64,000 nt of DNA, from positions 1-64,000 of the forward strand of contig JAFEMH010001356.1 in assembly GCA_022495995.1 (NCBI GenBank), in the 5' to 3' direction. Position numbers and translations under genes: made by a program. The notes under the pieces are model-generated. The model did no database searches, was not told the origin of the DNA, and saw nothing but the letters and a program-made list of their open reading frames with translations. Of this stretch, positions 33,901 through 45,063 are shown in pieces. This DNA is from Adenophora triphylla var. japonica (Eukaryota; Streptophyta; Magnoliopsida; Asterales; Campanulaceae). Numbering within the stretch: position 1 is the first letter of the stretch; each line of letters starts with the position of its first letter.

Positions 33901-34176
33901 GGCTCCTAGCCATTTATCCGAATAGGAGTGGACATCGCCTCTTGATAGGAAGTAGGCTCGTCATTCTCAATGACTTCCACTTCATTACTTTCCGATATGA
34001 GAAATCCATATCTCTCGGGTTCGGATCGTAACCTATCCGATCTACGATGGACTTGTGTATCTTGAACCGGTTCCACAACTCTGGTTCCATGTTATCTTCG
34101 GGTTCTTAAACTTTTTCAAGATCAATTTACTCCCACCAGATCCTTTATTGAGAAACTGTTTCTCAAGAAAAGTACC
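33901..34176 (-). other. Copia-M linker between integrase and RT, decayed
   Basis: No long frame remains; short in-frame remnants of the usual Copia linker appear on the minus strand with stops. No separate function is seen. Confidence 0.5.
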
Positions 34177-35015
34177 TTATTGAGCAACAAACACTTTTTT
34201 CTCATTGCGGTTGTAAAAATAATATCCTTTAGTTTCCTTAGGATAACCAACGAAAATAACTTTGTCAGATTTTGGTGCTAACTTATCGGAGACAAGTATC
34301 TTCACATAAGCTTCACAACTCCAAATATGCATGAAAGACAAATTTGGTTTTCTTCCGTGCCACATCTCATGTGGGGTCTTAGGAGCCGAATTAGTAGGGA
34401 CTCTATTCAGTGTGAACACAGCAGTTTCTAATGCATGTCCCCAAAAGGAAATAGGAAGGTCAGCTTGACTCATCATCGAACGAACCATGCCTAACAAGGT
34501 TCTATTCTTCCTCTCAGATACACCATTCCATTGTGGTGTCCGGGTGGAGTCAACTCTGAAACGATTCCACAGTTTTTGAGATGATTGTCAAACTCTTGAC
34601 TTAAATATTCACCACCTCAATCGGATCGAAGTACTTTAATAGTTTTGCCAAGTTGATTTTGTACTTCATTTTGAAATATTCTAAATATCTCAAACGATTC
34701 ACTTTTGTGCTTCATTAGATAGACATAGCCATATCTTGATAAGTCATCAGTGAATGTAATGAAATACCGAAATCCTCCCCTAGCAATTCTACTTAATGGT
34801 CCACATACATTTGTATGTACAAGGGCCAATAAGTCACTAGCCCTTTCACTACTCTTAGTGAAGGGTGATTTGGTCATTTTACTCAATAAACAAGATTCGC
34901 ATACCTCATATGATTCATAATCATGTGAGTCTAAAAGTCCATCTTTATGGAGTTTTGATATACGTTTCTCATTCATATGACAAAGCTGGCAATGCCACAT
35001 GTATGTGTTGTTCAC
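34177..35015 (-). pseudogene. Copia-M integrase with GAG-pre-integrase domain
   Basis: From 35015 on the minus strand: a GAG-pre-integrase zinc motif (HCQLCHMNEKRI...CESCLLSKMTKSPF), then the core. The usual HTD motif of the first catalytic Asp reads HTNVCGPL, so the Asp is now Asn. The second Asp is kept in KVLRSD but is followed by a stop where Arg is usual (near 34620). The third motif, NGVSERKNRT with Glu, lies in the linking stretch near 34515. The frame then continues LLGMVRSMMSQADLPISFW and ends in the GYPKETKGYYFY region typical of Copia integrase. It is catalytically dead by the Asp change and the stop. Confidence 0.88.
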
Positions 35016-35581
35016 TCATTCGGTTTAGATTTCTTATTTACATTATAGATATCTTCAACGTCATTTTGTTTCTCATCATTAAGGATATAAAGGCCATTAA
35101 ATGAATGTGCAATACAATAAAGCATATCATTTAAATGAATAGAAAACTTCTTATTCACAATAAGAAGACTATATCCTTCATTATCCAAGCAAGAAACTGA
35201 AATAATATTCCTACTCAAATCCAGAACGTAATAATAATTGTTCAAAACAAGTACTAGTCTAATAGGTAAAGTAACTTCATAAGTTCCTACGGCTAATGCA
35301 GCAACTCTTGCTCCATTCCCCACACGTAGGTCCACTTCACCTTCTTTGAGTAGCTTTCTATTATTTAGTCCCTGCACATTTATACAAATGTGAGATCCAC
35401 ATCCGGTATCTAATACCCATGAACTAGAAGTAGAAAGGAAAATATCTATCATATAGATACCTGAAGCAGTAGTAAACGTATTGCCCTTCTTCGCTTTTAG
35501 GCCTTCCAGATAAGCCTTGTAATTTCGCTTCCAATGACCAACCTCTTGGCAATGGTAGCAAATTGCATCCTTTTGAGACAC
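35012..35581 (-). pseudogene. Copia-M zinc knuckle and protease
   Basis: The minus-strand frame starts with a Gag zinc knuckle CYHCQEVGHWKRNY, where the last Cys of the CCHC pattern has become Tyr. Next comes the aspartic protease with WVLDTGCGSHIC (DTG active site intact) and LRVGNGARVAALAVGTYEV, followed by the stretch before the integrase (ISVSCLDNEGYSLL). The 3' end overlaps the integrase frame. A TAG at about 35594 separates this part from the upstream Gag frame. Confidence 0.85.
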
Positions 35582-35593
35582 TTTAGGCTTAGC

Positions 35594-36305
35594 CTATTCG
35601 GCATTGGAAACTTTTGCCTTAGGTTTAGTAACATTTGCTTTACCTACTTTGCCTTCCTTTTTTAACCCCTTTCCTTTGTTAACTATTAACACATTTGCGG
35701 TACTAGGCTTCTTGATATTTTTCTCTGCAGTCTTAAGCATCACATGCAATTCTGACAGATTCTTTTCCATTCCACTCATGTTATAGTTCATAATAAAATG
35801 ACCATAACTTTCAGGCAATGAATTCAATATCGTATCCGTTGCGAGTTCCAAACTCATAGGATACCCAAGCATATCAAGGTGCTCAATATATCCTTTCATC
35901 TTAAGGACATGAGGACCTACCGACTGCCCCTCTTACATCTTGCATGCATTAAGAGCCTTCACCACATCATACTTGGAACATTTCCTTTAAGCGTTGTGCT
36001 AGGTCAAAAGCAGCTACCATGTGTTCAAGGTCCTTCTGAAGAGCCTTACACATGGTGGCAAGTATAAGGCAAGCAACATCATTAGAATCATCAACATGTT
36101 TCTTATATTTCTCCTTCTCTGCCTTTACAGTATTGGCAGCGGGTTCTGCTGGAATGGGTTCGTCAAGAACGTACAATTTCTTTTCTTGCCTAAGAACAAT
36201 TCTTAAGCTTCTGATCCAATCAGAATAGTTTGTACCATTCTCTTCGAGCTTGTCCTTCTCAAGGACGGATCGCAGTGACAAGGGTTGATTATTGTTTGAT
36301 GCCAT
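35594..36305 (-). pseudogene. Copia-M gag
   Basis: Copia Gag. The start Met at 36305 opens MASNNNQPLSLRSVLEKDKL, then NYSDWIRSLRIVLRQEKKLYVLDEP, the usual N-terminal Gag motif of this group. A frameshift near 35950-35970 follows LKEMFQV; the rest is read as GYIEHLDMLGYPMSLELATDTILNSLP and a Lys-rich tail down to 35594. Upstream lie a ~950 bp leader and the primer site. With a frameshift and a stop it is not functional as read. Confidence 0.85.
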
Positions 36306-37293
36306 TTCTACAATAAGATATACAAACAATATGAGCACATATAAGTATCAATTTATTTACCATCCAAGAGACAAATAATGTATTTCATAAATACTCTTAC
36401 TAAATTATACACATTCAAATACAAGCATGTATCATATAATTATAATGGGGTAAGATCCATATTTCACTTAATTTTGGTTTAACTGAGTCAATGCCTGAAA
36501 TCAAGTTATTTAGGTAGATAACATTTATCAATAATATCATATATGACTCTTAGATCTTTTATGAGATTCTAGACATCTTATGTCAACACATGTTTTAATC
36601 TCATCTATGTCTTGGGTCAAAACTCTTTTGAAAGCACCAATTAAGTTTAACCTTTTTCAAATGTATGAGACACATAGAACGATGCACCCAACTGATTCGA
36701 AACTATATCAATCGTTAACTCATCTTGATCCATATTAAGATATAATGATGCACCCAACTGAGTCGAAACTACATGAAAATATCTGAATATTTCACAAGTG
36801 TTCTAATCAAGGGATGGCATAAAAACTTAAACATTTAAGAAGGTTTTTCCATGTAGCAACAAACATCGCATGGTTGTATATGAAACTTATGTGTACATAA
36901 TCATGAATATGAGATTTCACATATTATCCTACTTTAGGATCGTACAAATAATCATGTAATAAATAACAATTATTAACTACATAATTATTCAATTCTCAAA
37001 ATTTAAGAATTCAAATAATCATGTTAATCGAATTAAATATGAACATCAAATCCTAAAACAAAAAATTTGTTTCAACTTGAGAATTTATTGATAGATAATA
37101 AAATTAAAGAGATCAATAACTCATGTTGAAGATTAATTACATCAATCAACTATTAATCATAATCATGTTATATCGCATATAATTTTTTCACAAAACAATA
37201 CATATAAAATCATCATTCTATATCATCTAGCATGTTAAAACATATAATCCAATTATATCTAGCTGCCAATTTAACCTAATCATAATTAAACGT
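36306..37293 (-). other. Copia-M leader, no gene seen
   Basis: About 990 bp of AT-rich untranslated leader between primer site and gag start. It holds a short repeat with GATGCACCCAACTGA (near 36684 and 36748). Confidence 0.6.
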
Positions 37294-37294
37294 G

Positions 37295-37306
37295 GCTCTG
37301 ATACCA
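37295..37306 (-). other. Primer binding site of Copia-M
   Basis: Minus-strand TGGTATCAGAGC, a full match to the common initiator-Met primer site, one base from the 5' LTR. Confidence 0.9.
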
Positions 37307-37307
37307 C

Positions 37308-38854
37308 TGTTGGGTTTTGGGGTAACATGCGCAGCGGAAGACTTAGCATAAATCACAAAAACCCTAGCCATGAATCCATATAATATGAATAGATTAGAAT
37401 TATGAATATAGATTTACTAACCTTTATTGCGCTTTGTCTTTCGTACACGTATTCGTAATTCAATTTGAATCGTAGATGAAACTTTGATCTTTTCCTTGTT
37501 CTTCCTTGTGATGAATCAATAATGGTAGGTCTTCAAACTTTAGGTGATAAAGAAATCACCCTCTATTGGTAATCCACACGCGAATGAATCAAGATCTATA
37601 TCTTGTAGGATTACTAGATGATCCTTTATTGTTGAAACTCTTTTCAATAATCTATGGCTAATATGGAATGGTGTTTTGATCTTTGATTCGTAATCAAAAT
37701 CAATGAATAAGTGTTTCATAAACCCTAATTTTCATCTATGTTGGCTGAGGACAAAGGGTCTATTTATACTTTATAAATATTTTGAACTTTTAGGAAGAAA
37801 AACCCTAATCCAAGCCAAAATCGGACCTTATTGCAGAAATCCTAATTCTGAGTGGCCTCTTTGCACGGCCTTGCGCTTTAACATGCATAGCCTCTCCACC
37901 ATTCTTGCATGGGTGTGTTGATTCCAACGCATGGCCGTGCAACCACTCTTGCACGGGCGTGCGTTGGAATCAGCACGCCCGTGCAACAGATTCAGAATTT
38001 ACAGCCCTTCTGCTTTTTCCAGATTTGAGCCATTTTCAATTCGTTCTTTGTGTGTGACCCTATATGAATTATATTTATGTTGGTAGTGAGTCGAAACATC
38101 GATCCTCACAATATATAAGTGGTCTCTAGCAAGTCATTATATCTACCAAATTAAATATAACATCAAAGCTTGATTCCTTGATAGATCATTGTCACAATCC
38201 CTTTGTCTCACGATGTCATATTGAACATAAGTCATGGTCCACGTCAACTTATAATTTTCAATGCTTTCTTGATTCCGAATATGCTAATAATCCAAGTGTA
38301 TTTGATCTCTATCAAATCTCTTGAGTATGACCATACATTTCATCAACACTATTCATTGAGCTTTACGAGGGACAAATCCCATCTTGACTTATCATTCTTC
38401 CCTACGAGAATCCGGTCATGCCAACATAGCCCTTATTGCTATCTTATTAAAGATAGTGTTAGACTACATCAAACATAACGTTCATCATGTGGAAGACGAT
38501 GATAATCTCAGGTACTAAGGATTCTAATGACACGACTACCATGAGATTTAATTTTGACATAGATGACCATAGACCATGACATAAATCTCATAGGTGGGTT
38601 AGTCCAGTACCTAGTTCTCTAACAAGTACCCATAAGAGTATTGTGTATCCCCATGCATATAATCATCTCTATGATTATCCATTACCAACTTATACTAGTT
38701 ATTCACAATAACTAGGGACACAGATTATTATAATAAACATGTAAAACATATAATAATCAAAATAAACATTCTCTATTATAAATGGTAAAGATAATTACAT
38801 AACAGTATTAACTGTGAGTCAAAATAGTTTTAAGCCTAGGGCATAACACCAACA
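37308..38854 (-). repeat. 5' LTR of Copia-M, intact
   Basis: 1547 bp from TGTTGGGTTTTGG to ...CCAACA as read on the plus strand. It serves as the reference that shows the empty sites of the CACTA element and Tat-1. It contains a GCACGGSCGTGC-type motif array at 37863-37993 upstream, in the minus sense, of the TATA box at 37761-37768. Confidence 0.9.
37761..37768 (-). promoter_or_regulatory. TATA box of the Copia-M 5' LTR
   Basis: TATAAATA on the minus strand, roughly 100 bp downstream (minus sense) of the CG-rich motif array. The other LTR has it at 15060-15067. Confidence 0.65.
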
Positions 38855-39204
38855 GTACTCCCATTAGGGATCACCTAGATAGATTTACATATTTATTACT
38901 TGAACTACGTAATATAGATGCAAAGGTTGCTGATGAGGATGTTACATTAACGCTTCTTGTTTCTTTGCCTTTATTATATGAGTACTACGTTGACTCTAGT
39001 ATCAGTGGTAAGGAGGTGGTGACTCTAGAGAAGGTGAAATCCTCGCTCAAGACTAGAGAGTTGTGTCGTAAGGCAAGCGGTAATAGTGGTACAGATAATC
39101 AGACGACATGATTGATTGCGCAAGGCATCAGGGGTTCTAGCAGTAAACAAAAGAAGAAGAAATCTTCTGGCAAGAGGGAGAGAATATTATTATCTCCGCT
39201 AGAA
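38855..39204 (+). pseudogene. Copia-B gag, continued after Copia-M
   Basis: Begins with the repeated target bases GTAC and resumes Gag exactly where it broke off at 13022: DHLDRFTYLLLELRNIDAKVADEDV..LLVSLPLLYEY is readable, then a Lys-rich KKKKSS tail. A TGA near 39109 interrupts it. Around 39205 it runs directly into LTR sequence of the same family, so the rest of Copia-B is missing. Confidence 0.75.
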
Positions 39205-39435
39205 TTTGCAGTTCATTTTACTCATATATTTCTCTATATCTAGAATTTGCACAGATGTGAATTCTTTGCCAAGAGTTCGTGCATTAGATTTTAGAATGTA
39301 ATCGGTTGATTTTCAGAATATAATAATATTACCTCCCCCTTCTCGTGGACGTAGCTAAGTTGTTGAACCACGTATACTCTTGTTTTGTATGATTATTGCT
39401 TGTTTTTTATCTTTTATATAGACTATGTGCTAACA
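39205..39435 (+). repeat. Partial LTR of the Copia-A/B/C family
   Basis: Matches about 12220-12449 of the Copia-B LTR (GATTTGCACAG..., GAGTTCGTGCATTAGATT, end GTGCTAACA). The U3 part with motif array and TATA box is absent. Confidence 0.75.
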
Positions 39436-40604
39436 AATGTTATCAAATCTGGTCACGTTGAGGAAGGTCTAGGGTTGTTACGCTACAGAAAAAAATGGGA
39501 TCAGGAATTGAATCACCAGTCGACAAGTTTAATGGTAATAATAGTTTTTCTCTTTGGCAAATCAAGATGAAAGCCTTGTTGAGAGACAAGGGCGTGTGGG
39601 CTCCAGTGGCTGCTGCAATCGGGGATCTTCAAGATCTAAAGTGCAAAGTAGAAGTTGTTCCCACCGATGCTGTCGCGGCTACAAGAGCAAAAGGTTCGGA
39701 GAAAGCGAGGAAGATAGCAGAGAAGGAAGAGTCAGATCTGATCGCGCTAGATGAGAAAGCCCACTCTAAGATCACCAGGTATCTAGATGATGATGTTATG
39801 GCGGATATTCAAGATACCGATTCCGGAGGTGTGTTGTGGCTTGCGTTGGAAGATATGTATTTGACACGATCATTGGCCAACAAGCTATATCTGAATTAGA
39901 GGATATATTCTCTCCGAATGTAGGAAGGTACGCCCATTAAGGATCACCTATATGGATTTACATTTTTATTACTTGAACGGCATAATATAGATGCTAAGGT
40001 TGCTGATAAGGATGTTGCATTAATGCTTCTTGTTGATGTTTGTAATTACTGGAAGGTCATAGGGTTCTAGCAAGAAATGTAAGAAGAAGAAATCTTCTAA
40101 CAAGAGGGGCCCGAAACCTGATGATGTTTGTAATTACGGCAAGGGGAAGGGACATTAGAAGACAAATTGTCCTAGGAAGAAGGGAGGTAAGCCTCCAAAT
40201 CGCAATAAAGCTAATACCGCTGCAGTTGATACGAGCAGCTCTGATGGGGACTATGCTCCAGTAATAGAAGAATCTGCAAAACAGTCAAATGCGTGGATTC
40301 TTGATTCTGGGGCTTCTTATCATATAAGTACGAGGAGAGAGTGGTTTAAAACCTATGAGCAGGTAGATGGTGCTAATATTCATATGGCCAACAACGTTAC
40401 TTACAGGGTTGTTGGTATTGGCTTTATCAAGCTGTGGACTCATGATGGTAAGTTCTGCACTTTGAACGATGTGAGGCATGTATTACAGATGATGAAGAAC
40501 CCGATATCTCTTAGTCACTCAACAAAGAAAGGTACAGCTTTCAAAGGTAAAGGAGGAGCGCTTTATATCTACAAAGGTTATGAAGTAATTCCGAGATGCT
40601 CTTA
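39436..40604 (+). pseudogene. Copia-C gag and protease, truncated
   Basis: Plus-strand Copia Gag with an intact start at 39495: MGSGIESPVDKF, then NGNNSFSLWQIKMKALLRDKG and an Ala/Lys/Glu linker, ending at a TAG near 39897. Further on, with frameshifts, a Gag C-terminus, a zinc-knuckle remnant (CNYGKGKGH, second Cys changed to Gly) and a protease (AWILDSGASYHIS, DSG intact, near 40290-40330) followed by KFCTLNDVRHVLQ can be read. The element stops abruptly near 40604 where Tat-2 begins; integrase, RT and RNase H are gone. It shows what an uninterrupted gag of this family looks like. Confidence 0.8.
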
Positions 40605-40669
40605 AGCGGGGCTCCTTGTATTTCCTCCAAGGATGGAAGCTTTTGGGTCGTGTAATAACCATTTATCCG

Positions 40670-41515
40670 GAAACAACATTGTTCAGGGAGTATTGGTGGA
40701 TTCTTGGGCAAGCCGCAATATTTTGTACTATGATGCCTTCAAAAGGATGAATTCCCGAGGCAAACTTGATCCCTTACAATGGTTTTCTAGAGGGATTCAC
40801 TAACCATACGGTGAGGGTTAAAGGGAAAATTGCTTTGGCCGTTGATATTGGGGAAGGAAGATTTGCCGTAACTCGCACAAAGGGAATTTATGGTGATTGA
40901 TCTTGTCTCTCCCTACAATGCTATAGTAGGGATCCCAGTCATGCAGAGCTTTGAGATGGTAGTGTCTATTCCTCATCAAAGAGTTAAATATCCCACCCCC
41001 AAGGGCATTGGTTGTTTGAAAAGCGAGGCAATCACTGTCATCATAAAGAAGAGAGAGATTCAGAAAGAGAAAGCGGCAAGCACCAGTTCCTTAACAACCA
41101 AGTCAACAGTTCGCCCACTGCGCATTAATATGATTTCCGCTATTGAGGAAGAGATGGATTGGGAAGAAACATAAAGCATGAGAGACAATACAACAATCAT
41201 AGCAAGGGCAACAAGAGAAGGGTTAAAAGGCGAAAAGATGGAGATAGATGAGAAGCGAGAAATAGAAGAGATAATGGAGCACGAAGTCGCTGGTGAGATA
41301 AATCTGTCAATGGAGCTAATTAGCATAAACCCCATTTTGAGCTGTGTAAAGGCTGTTAGGCTGATACAAATGGAGGAACCTAGAATATAGGAAATTGAAG
41401 AATGTGAGGAGATCAAAGTCGAAGTTATGGATGGGCGGCCAATGGGAAAAGTGTTGTCAAAGAATAACGAAGAGGTTCTGGCCAATAATAAGAAAGATAG
41501 ATAATAGAGGTGGAT
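40670..41515 (+). pseudogene. Tat-2 protease region
   Basis: Aspartic protease remnant: VQGVLVDSWASRNILYYDAF near 40683-40742 has the DS[G]AS active site with Gly replaced by Trp. After frameshifts, 40890-41174 continues with MVIDLVSPYNAIVGIPVMQ and VVSIPHQRVKYPTPKG, the usual stretch after the protease in Tat-type Pol, then a Glu/Lys-rich linker into the RT. The linker frame has stops at about 41172, 41388 and 41503. Confidence 0.75.
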
Positions 41516-42908
41516 ACGTTGCAAGTAAGAGATGAGCTAGAAATTCAGGCTTTGGAGGAATTGGAAGAGGTTGAGATTAATTATAGTTTCCCTGAGCAGA
41601 AGATTAAAATTGGGAAACAATTGTCAAAGGAGGAGCGAGAAAGGTTGATTACATTTTTAAAGCCAAGTTTAGATATGTTTGCTTAGCAACCTGAAGACAT
41701 GAGAGGGGTAGACGAGAATGTCACCATGCATTGTTTAAACGTGGATCCAAATGTAGAAACATTCAAGCAGAAAGTCAGATATTTATCGGCAGAGAAAGAA
41801 AAGGCAGTTCTGGAGGACGTTGAAAAATTGTTAAAGGGGAATCATAGAGGAAATTCAGTACCCAATTTGGTTGGCTTGCCTAGTGTGTTGAAGGCAAATA
41901 AGAAATGGAGGATGTGTTTAGACTTTACAGATCTTAATCCGACATGCCCAAGGATTGTTATCCTTTGCCAAAGATTGATAAATTGGTAGATTCCATTGCA
42001 GGGCATAAGGTGTTTAGCTTCATTGATGCCTATTTAGGCAATCATCAGATTAAAATGGCGGAGGAAGACAAGGCAAAAACTGCTTGCAGAACACAAAAAG
42101 GAAATTTTATTATAAAATGATGTCGTTTGGGTTGAAAAATTCTGCGGCGACATACCAGTGCATGGTCAATGAGGTGTTCAAGTCACAGATTGGAAGGAAT
42201 GTGGAAGCTTATATTGTGTATATGGTAATTAAGACCAAGGATGGCGACCGCCTTGAGGATCTCGCATAAACGTTTTGCAGCTTAAGGAGAAATTCGATGA
42301 AATTGAATCCCAACAAGTGTACTTATGGGGCCACGGCGAGAAATTTTTTGGGTTTTCTTGTAAACATAAGGGGAATCGAAGCTAACCCTGAGAACATACA
42401 GGCTTTGCTTGACATGTCGCCACCAAAGACAATCCGCGAGATCCAACGCTTTAATGGAAGGATCATTACCTTGGGGCGTTTCATATCCAGATTAGCTGAA
42501 AGGTGTTTGCCCTTTTTTAAGGTCCTAAAGGGAGGACAGAAATTCTCGTGTAGTGAGGAGTGTAATGAGGCCTTTGAACAAATGAAGATTTATCTTGGGA
42601 AAGAGCGATTGTTGTGTAACCCAGTTGAAGGAGATGAGTTGTTTGTATACTTAGCAGCATCTGATTATGGAGTAGTTGCAGTGTTGGTAAAGGAGGAAGG
42701 AAATGTTCAGAAGCTAGTGTATTACGTGTCTAAGGCATTAAGTGAGGTGGAGACGAGATACTTTACCGCAGAGAAATTGGTGTATGCCTTGGTGATTGCC
42801 GCCAAAAAGTTAAGGGCCTATTTCACTACTCATACACTAATAGTCTTGACTGATGCTCCATTAAAGAAGATTCTCCAAATGTACTATGATACGGCGGAAG
42901 GCTATTGA
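41516..42908 (+). pseudogene. Tat-2 reverse transcriptase and first RNase H
   Basis: Gypsy-type Pol. RT is read in pieces: FKQKVRYLSAEKEKAVLEDV, KWRMCLDFTDLNPTCP (41699-41960), a frameshift, DKLVDSIAGHKVFSFIDAY (catalytic Asp in FIDAY) to 42080, then MMSFGLKNSAATYQCMVNEVF. The catalytic YVDD box is read as YIVY (near 42220), so both catalytic Asp residues are lost. From 42297 the RT thumb and RNase H follow without a break: PNKCTYGATARNFLGFLV, then YLAASDYGVVAVLV and YYVSKALSEVETRYFTAEKL. It cannot be active as read. Confidence 0.88.
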
Positions 42909-43505
42909 AATGGTCTATTGAGTTAAGAGAATTTGATATCAAATACGAATCTCGCAAGGCGATTAAGGCACAAAGTATTGGCGTACTTTATTGCTGAGAC
43001 TTCATTTATAAAATCACAGGCGGAGTTGGCAGAGGCGGCAACCAAGGGAAAGGCTCCCAAGAAAGTGGTTCCCAGTTTGATTGAAGTAAAAGAGAGACTG
43101 CCTAATTGTTGGAGCCTCCATGTTGATGGGTCTTCAGCGAAAGAAAAGGGTGGAGCGGGAATCATGTTGGTGTCTCCAGAGGAAGATTGCAAATATGAAA
43201 AAGCCTTGAGATTCAAATTCCCCGTTTCAAATAACCAGGCAGAGTTTAAACCTCTGATAGCGGGAATCAAGCTAGCTAGGAATATAGGCATGACAAGGAT
43301 TATCATTCATTCACACTCCTAGTTAATTGTGAATCAGGTGAAAGGAGACTATGGAGTACTTCATCCAGTTTTGGTGAAACATTGCGACATGGCCAGAAGA
43401 ATTTTAAGGAGTTTCGAGTTCTGGGAGTTGGTTCAGATTGACAGATCTGAGAACGCAAGGGCTGATATCTTAAGTAAATCTGTGGGAAACGACGTCCGAA
43501 ATTAG
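42909..43505 (+). pseudogene. Tat-2 second (archaeal-type) RNase H
   Basis: An additional RNase H domain found in Tat-lineage elements. Motifs: WSLHVDGSSAKEKGGAGIML (first Asp), SNNQAEFKPLIAGIKLA (Glu). The third acidic position is changed: the usual SDSQL reads S-H-S followed by TAG at 43321-43323, so Asp is His and Gln is a stop. The frame then goes on with LIVNQVKGDYGVLHP and the NARADILSK motif. Confidence 0.8.
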
Positions 43506-44776
43506 TCAAAAGAGGTGGTGATAGAATTTGTGGAAATGTCGGCAATCAATAGGCCAGTAATCATGAAGATAGAAGAGCCAGAAAAGAGTTGGGTAAGCGA
43601 GATGAGGGAATTTAGAAAAAGAGGAATTGTCGCCTGATGAAGATAAAGCCAAGTTGATTAAGAAAACCTCCCCGAGGTTTACGGTTCAAGATGGAATCCT
43701 TTATAGGAGGTCATTTTCCAAGCCACTGATGAGATGTGTTGAGCCCAGTCTAGTGGATAAGGTTTTGTATAAAATTCATGAAGGAGTATGTGGAGGGCAT
43801 ATAGGGGCGTGAACTTTAGCATATAAAATCTTGTTGCATGGATATTATTGGCCAACACTAAGGCGGGATGCAGAAGAATATGTGAGAAAATGCGACAAAT
43901 GTCAAAGGCATGAAAATATTCCCAGATTGTCAGCAACAGATCAAATCCCAATAGTGGCGACATGGCCCTTCGACATGTGGGGAATTTATTTGATTGGGCC
44001 TTTTTCCCAAGCCCAAAGGTGGGTGTCAGTATGTGCTGGTTGCAGTTGATTACTTCACGAAGTGCACGAAATCTAAGGCATTGGTGACAATCACGAAAGA
44101 CAATGTAATCAAGTTTGTTCAGGAAATCATATGGTGTAGATATGGGATTCCAAGGGAAATCATTTCAGACCATGGGAAGAAGTTTTCAGCGAAATGTGCG
44201 AGATTTAATGTTAAACACTGGAAGTCACCAGTTTATAGGCCACAATGTAATGGGCAAGCCGAGGCAGAAAACAAACAGATAATTGCCGCATTAAGCAAGA
44301 ATTTGGATGAAAGAGGTGGAGCACGGCTAAATGAGTTTTCAACTGCTATGTGGTATGTAAGAGCCGATGTAAAGGGATCAACGGGAGAAACAGCGTTTTC
44401 ACTCATTTATGGGTCAGAACCAATAGCGCTAGCAGAAATGGCCTTACCAACTTACAAAGTTACTTATTATGATGAAGTCAGAAACGAACATAGGCGTTGC
44501 AAAGATATTGATCTATGCGATGAGGAGAGAATGAATGCAAGAATGAGAATGATCAATTACAAGCATAAAATGAAGACGCAACATGATAAAAGGGTTAGTA
44601 AGAGATCGTTCAATGTGGGAGATTGGGTTCTAAGAAGCATGAAGGCAACCGGACCAAAACCTGGATTCTCTAAGCTTGATGAAAAATGGGAAGGTAATTT
44701 CCTAGTCGCCAAGGTTATTAGAGAAGGGACTTATCAGTTAAGAAGGAAAGATGGAAAAGAGTTAAAGAATTCCTAG
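43506..44776 (+). pseudogene. Tat-2 integrase
   Basis: Zinc-binding part: HEGVCGGHIGA, a TGA (43810-43812), then HGYYWPTLRRDAEEYVRKCDKCQRH (43840-43910) with the H2C2 residues present. Core: WGIYLIGPF, a frameshift near 44010-44040, VLVAVDYFTKC (first Asp), EIISDHGKKFS (second Asp), CNGQAEAENKQI (Glu): the D,D,E triad is kept. The C-terminus runs on with TGETAFSLIYGSEPI and NVGDWVLRSMKATGPKPGFSKLDEKWEG, ending at a TAG at 44774-44776. It is the best-kept gene of Tat-2: the 260-codon frame 43994-44776 covers core and C-terminal domain. Confidence 0.9.
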
Positions 44777-45063
44777 AGCGTGGATCATTTAAAGCGGTAT
44801 TATCAATAAATTGTCGCTAATTTCCTATGTTTTAATTAAAAGTACTTTGTTTTCCACTTGTTTTAAGAATAGTGAGTTATATGTAACTTGGTATTCTAGA
44901 ATGATATGTTTTGATGTGATGCGGGAAACAAGTATTGATGAAATTTCTTGACGTAATGTTTTTACAAGGCTTGTCAATTTTAATTTTGTATTAATTTTTT
45001 ATTGCATGGAATGGCGGATGTATGAATGGCTCGAACAAAACATGGACATTACGCATAAATGGA
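44777..45063 (+). other. Tat-2 post-pol spacer
   Basis: About 290 bp of AT-rich DNA, no gene seen. Confidence 0.6.

Larger units (their letters stand above)
13028..38854 (-). mobile_element. Copia-M: minus-strand Copia element with nested insertions
   Basis: A Copia retrotransposon, minus strand, with LTRs starting TGTTGGGTTTT and ending CCAACA. The right (5') LTR is intact (37308-38854, 1547 bp). The left (3') LTR is split into 13028-13374, 14952-15306 and 31489-32359 by a CACTA element and by Tat-1; the pieces add up to about 1.56 kb, matching the right LTR. Between the LTRs lie PBS, gag, protease, integrase, RT and RNase H in the Copia order, all with stops or frameshifts. It is inserted in Copia-B gag with a GTAC(G/T) duplication. 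Confidence 0.85.
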
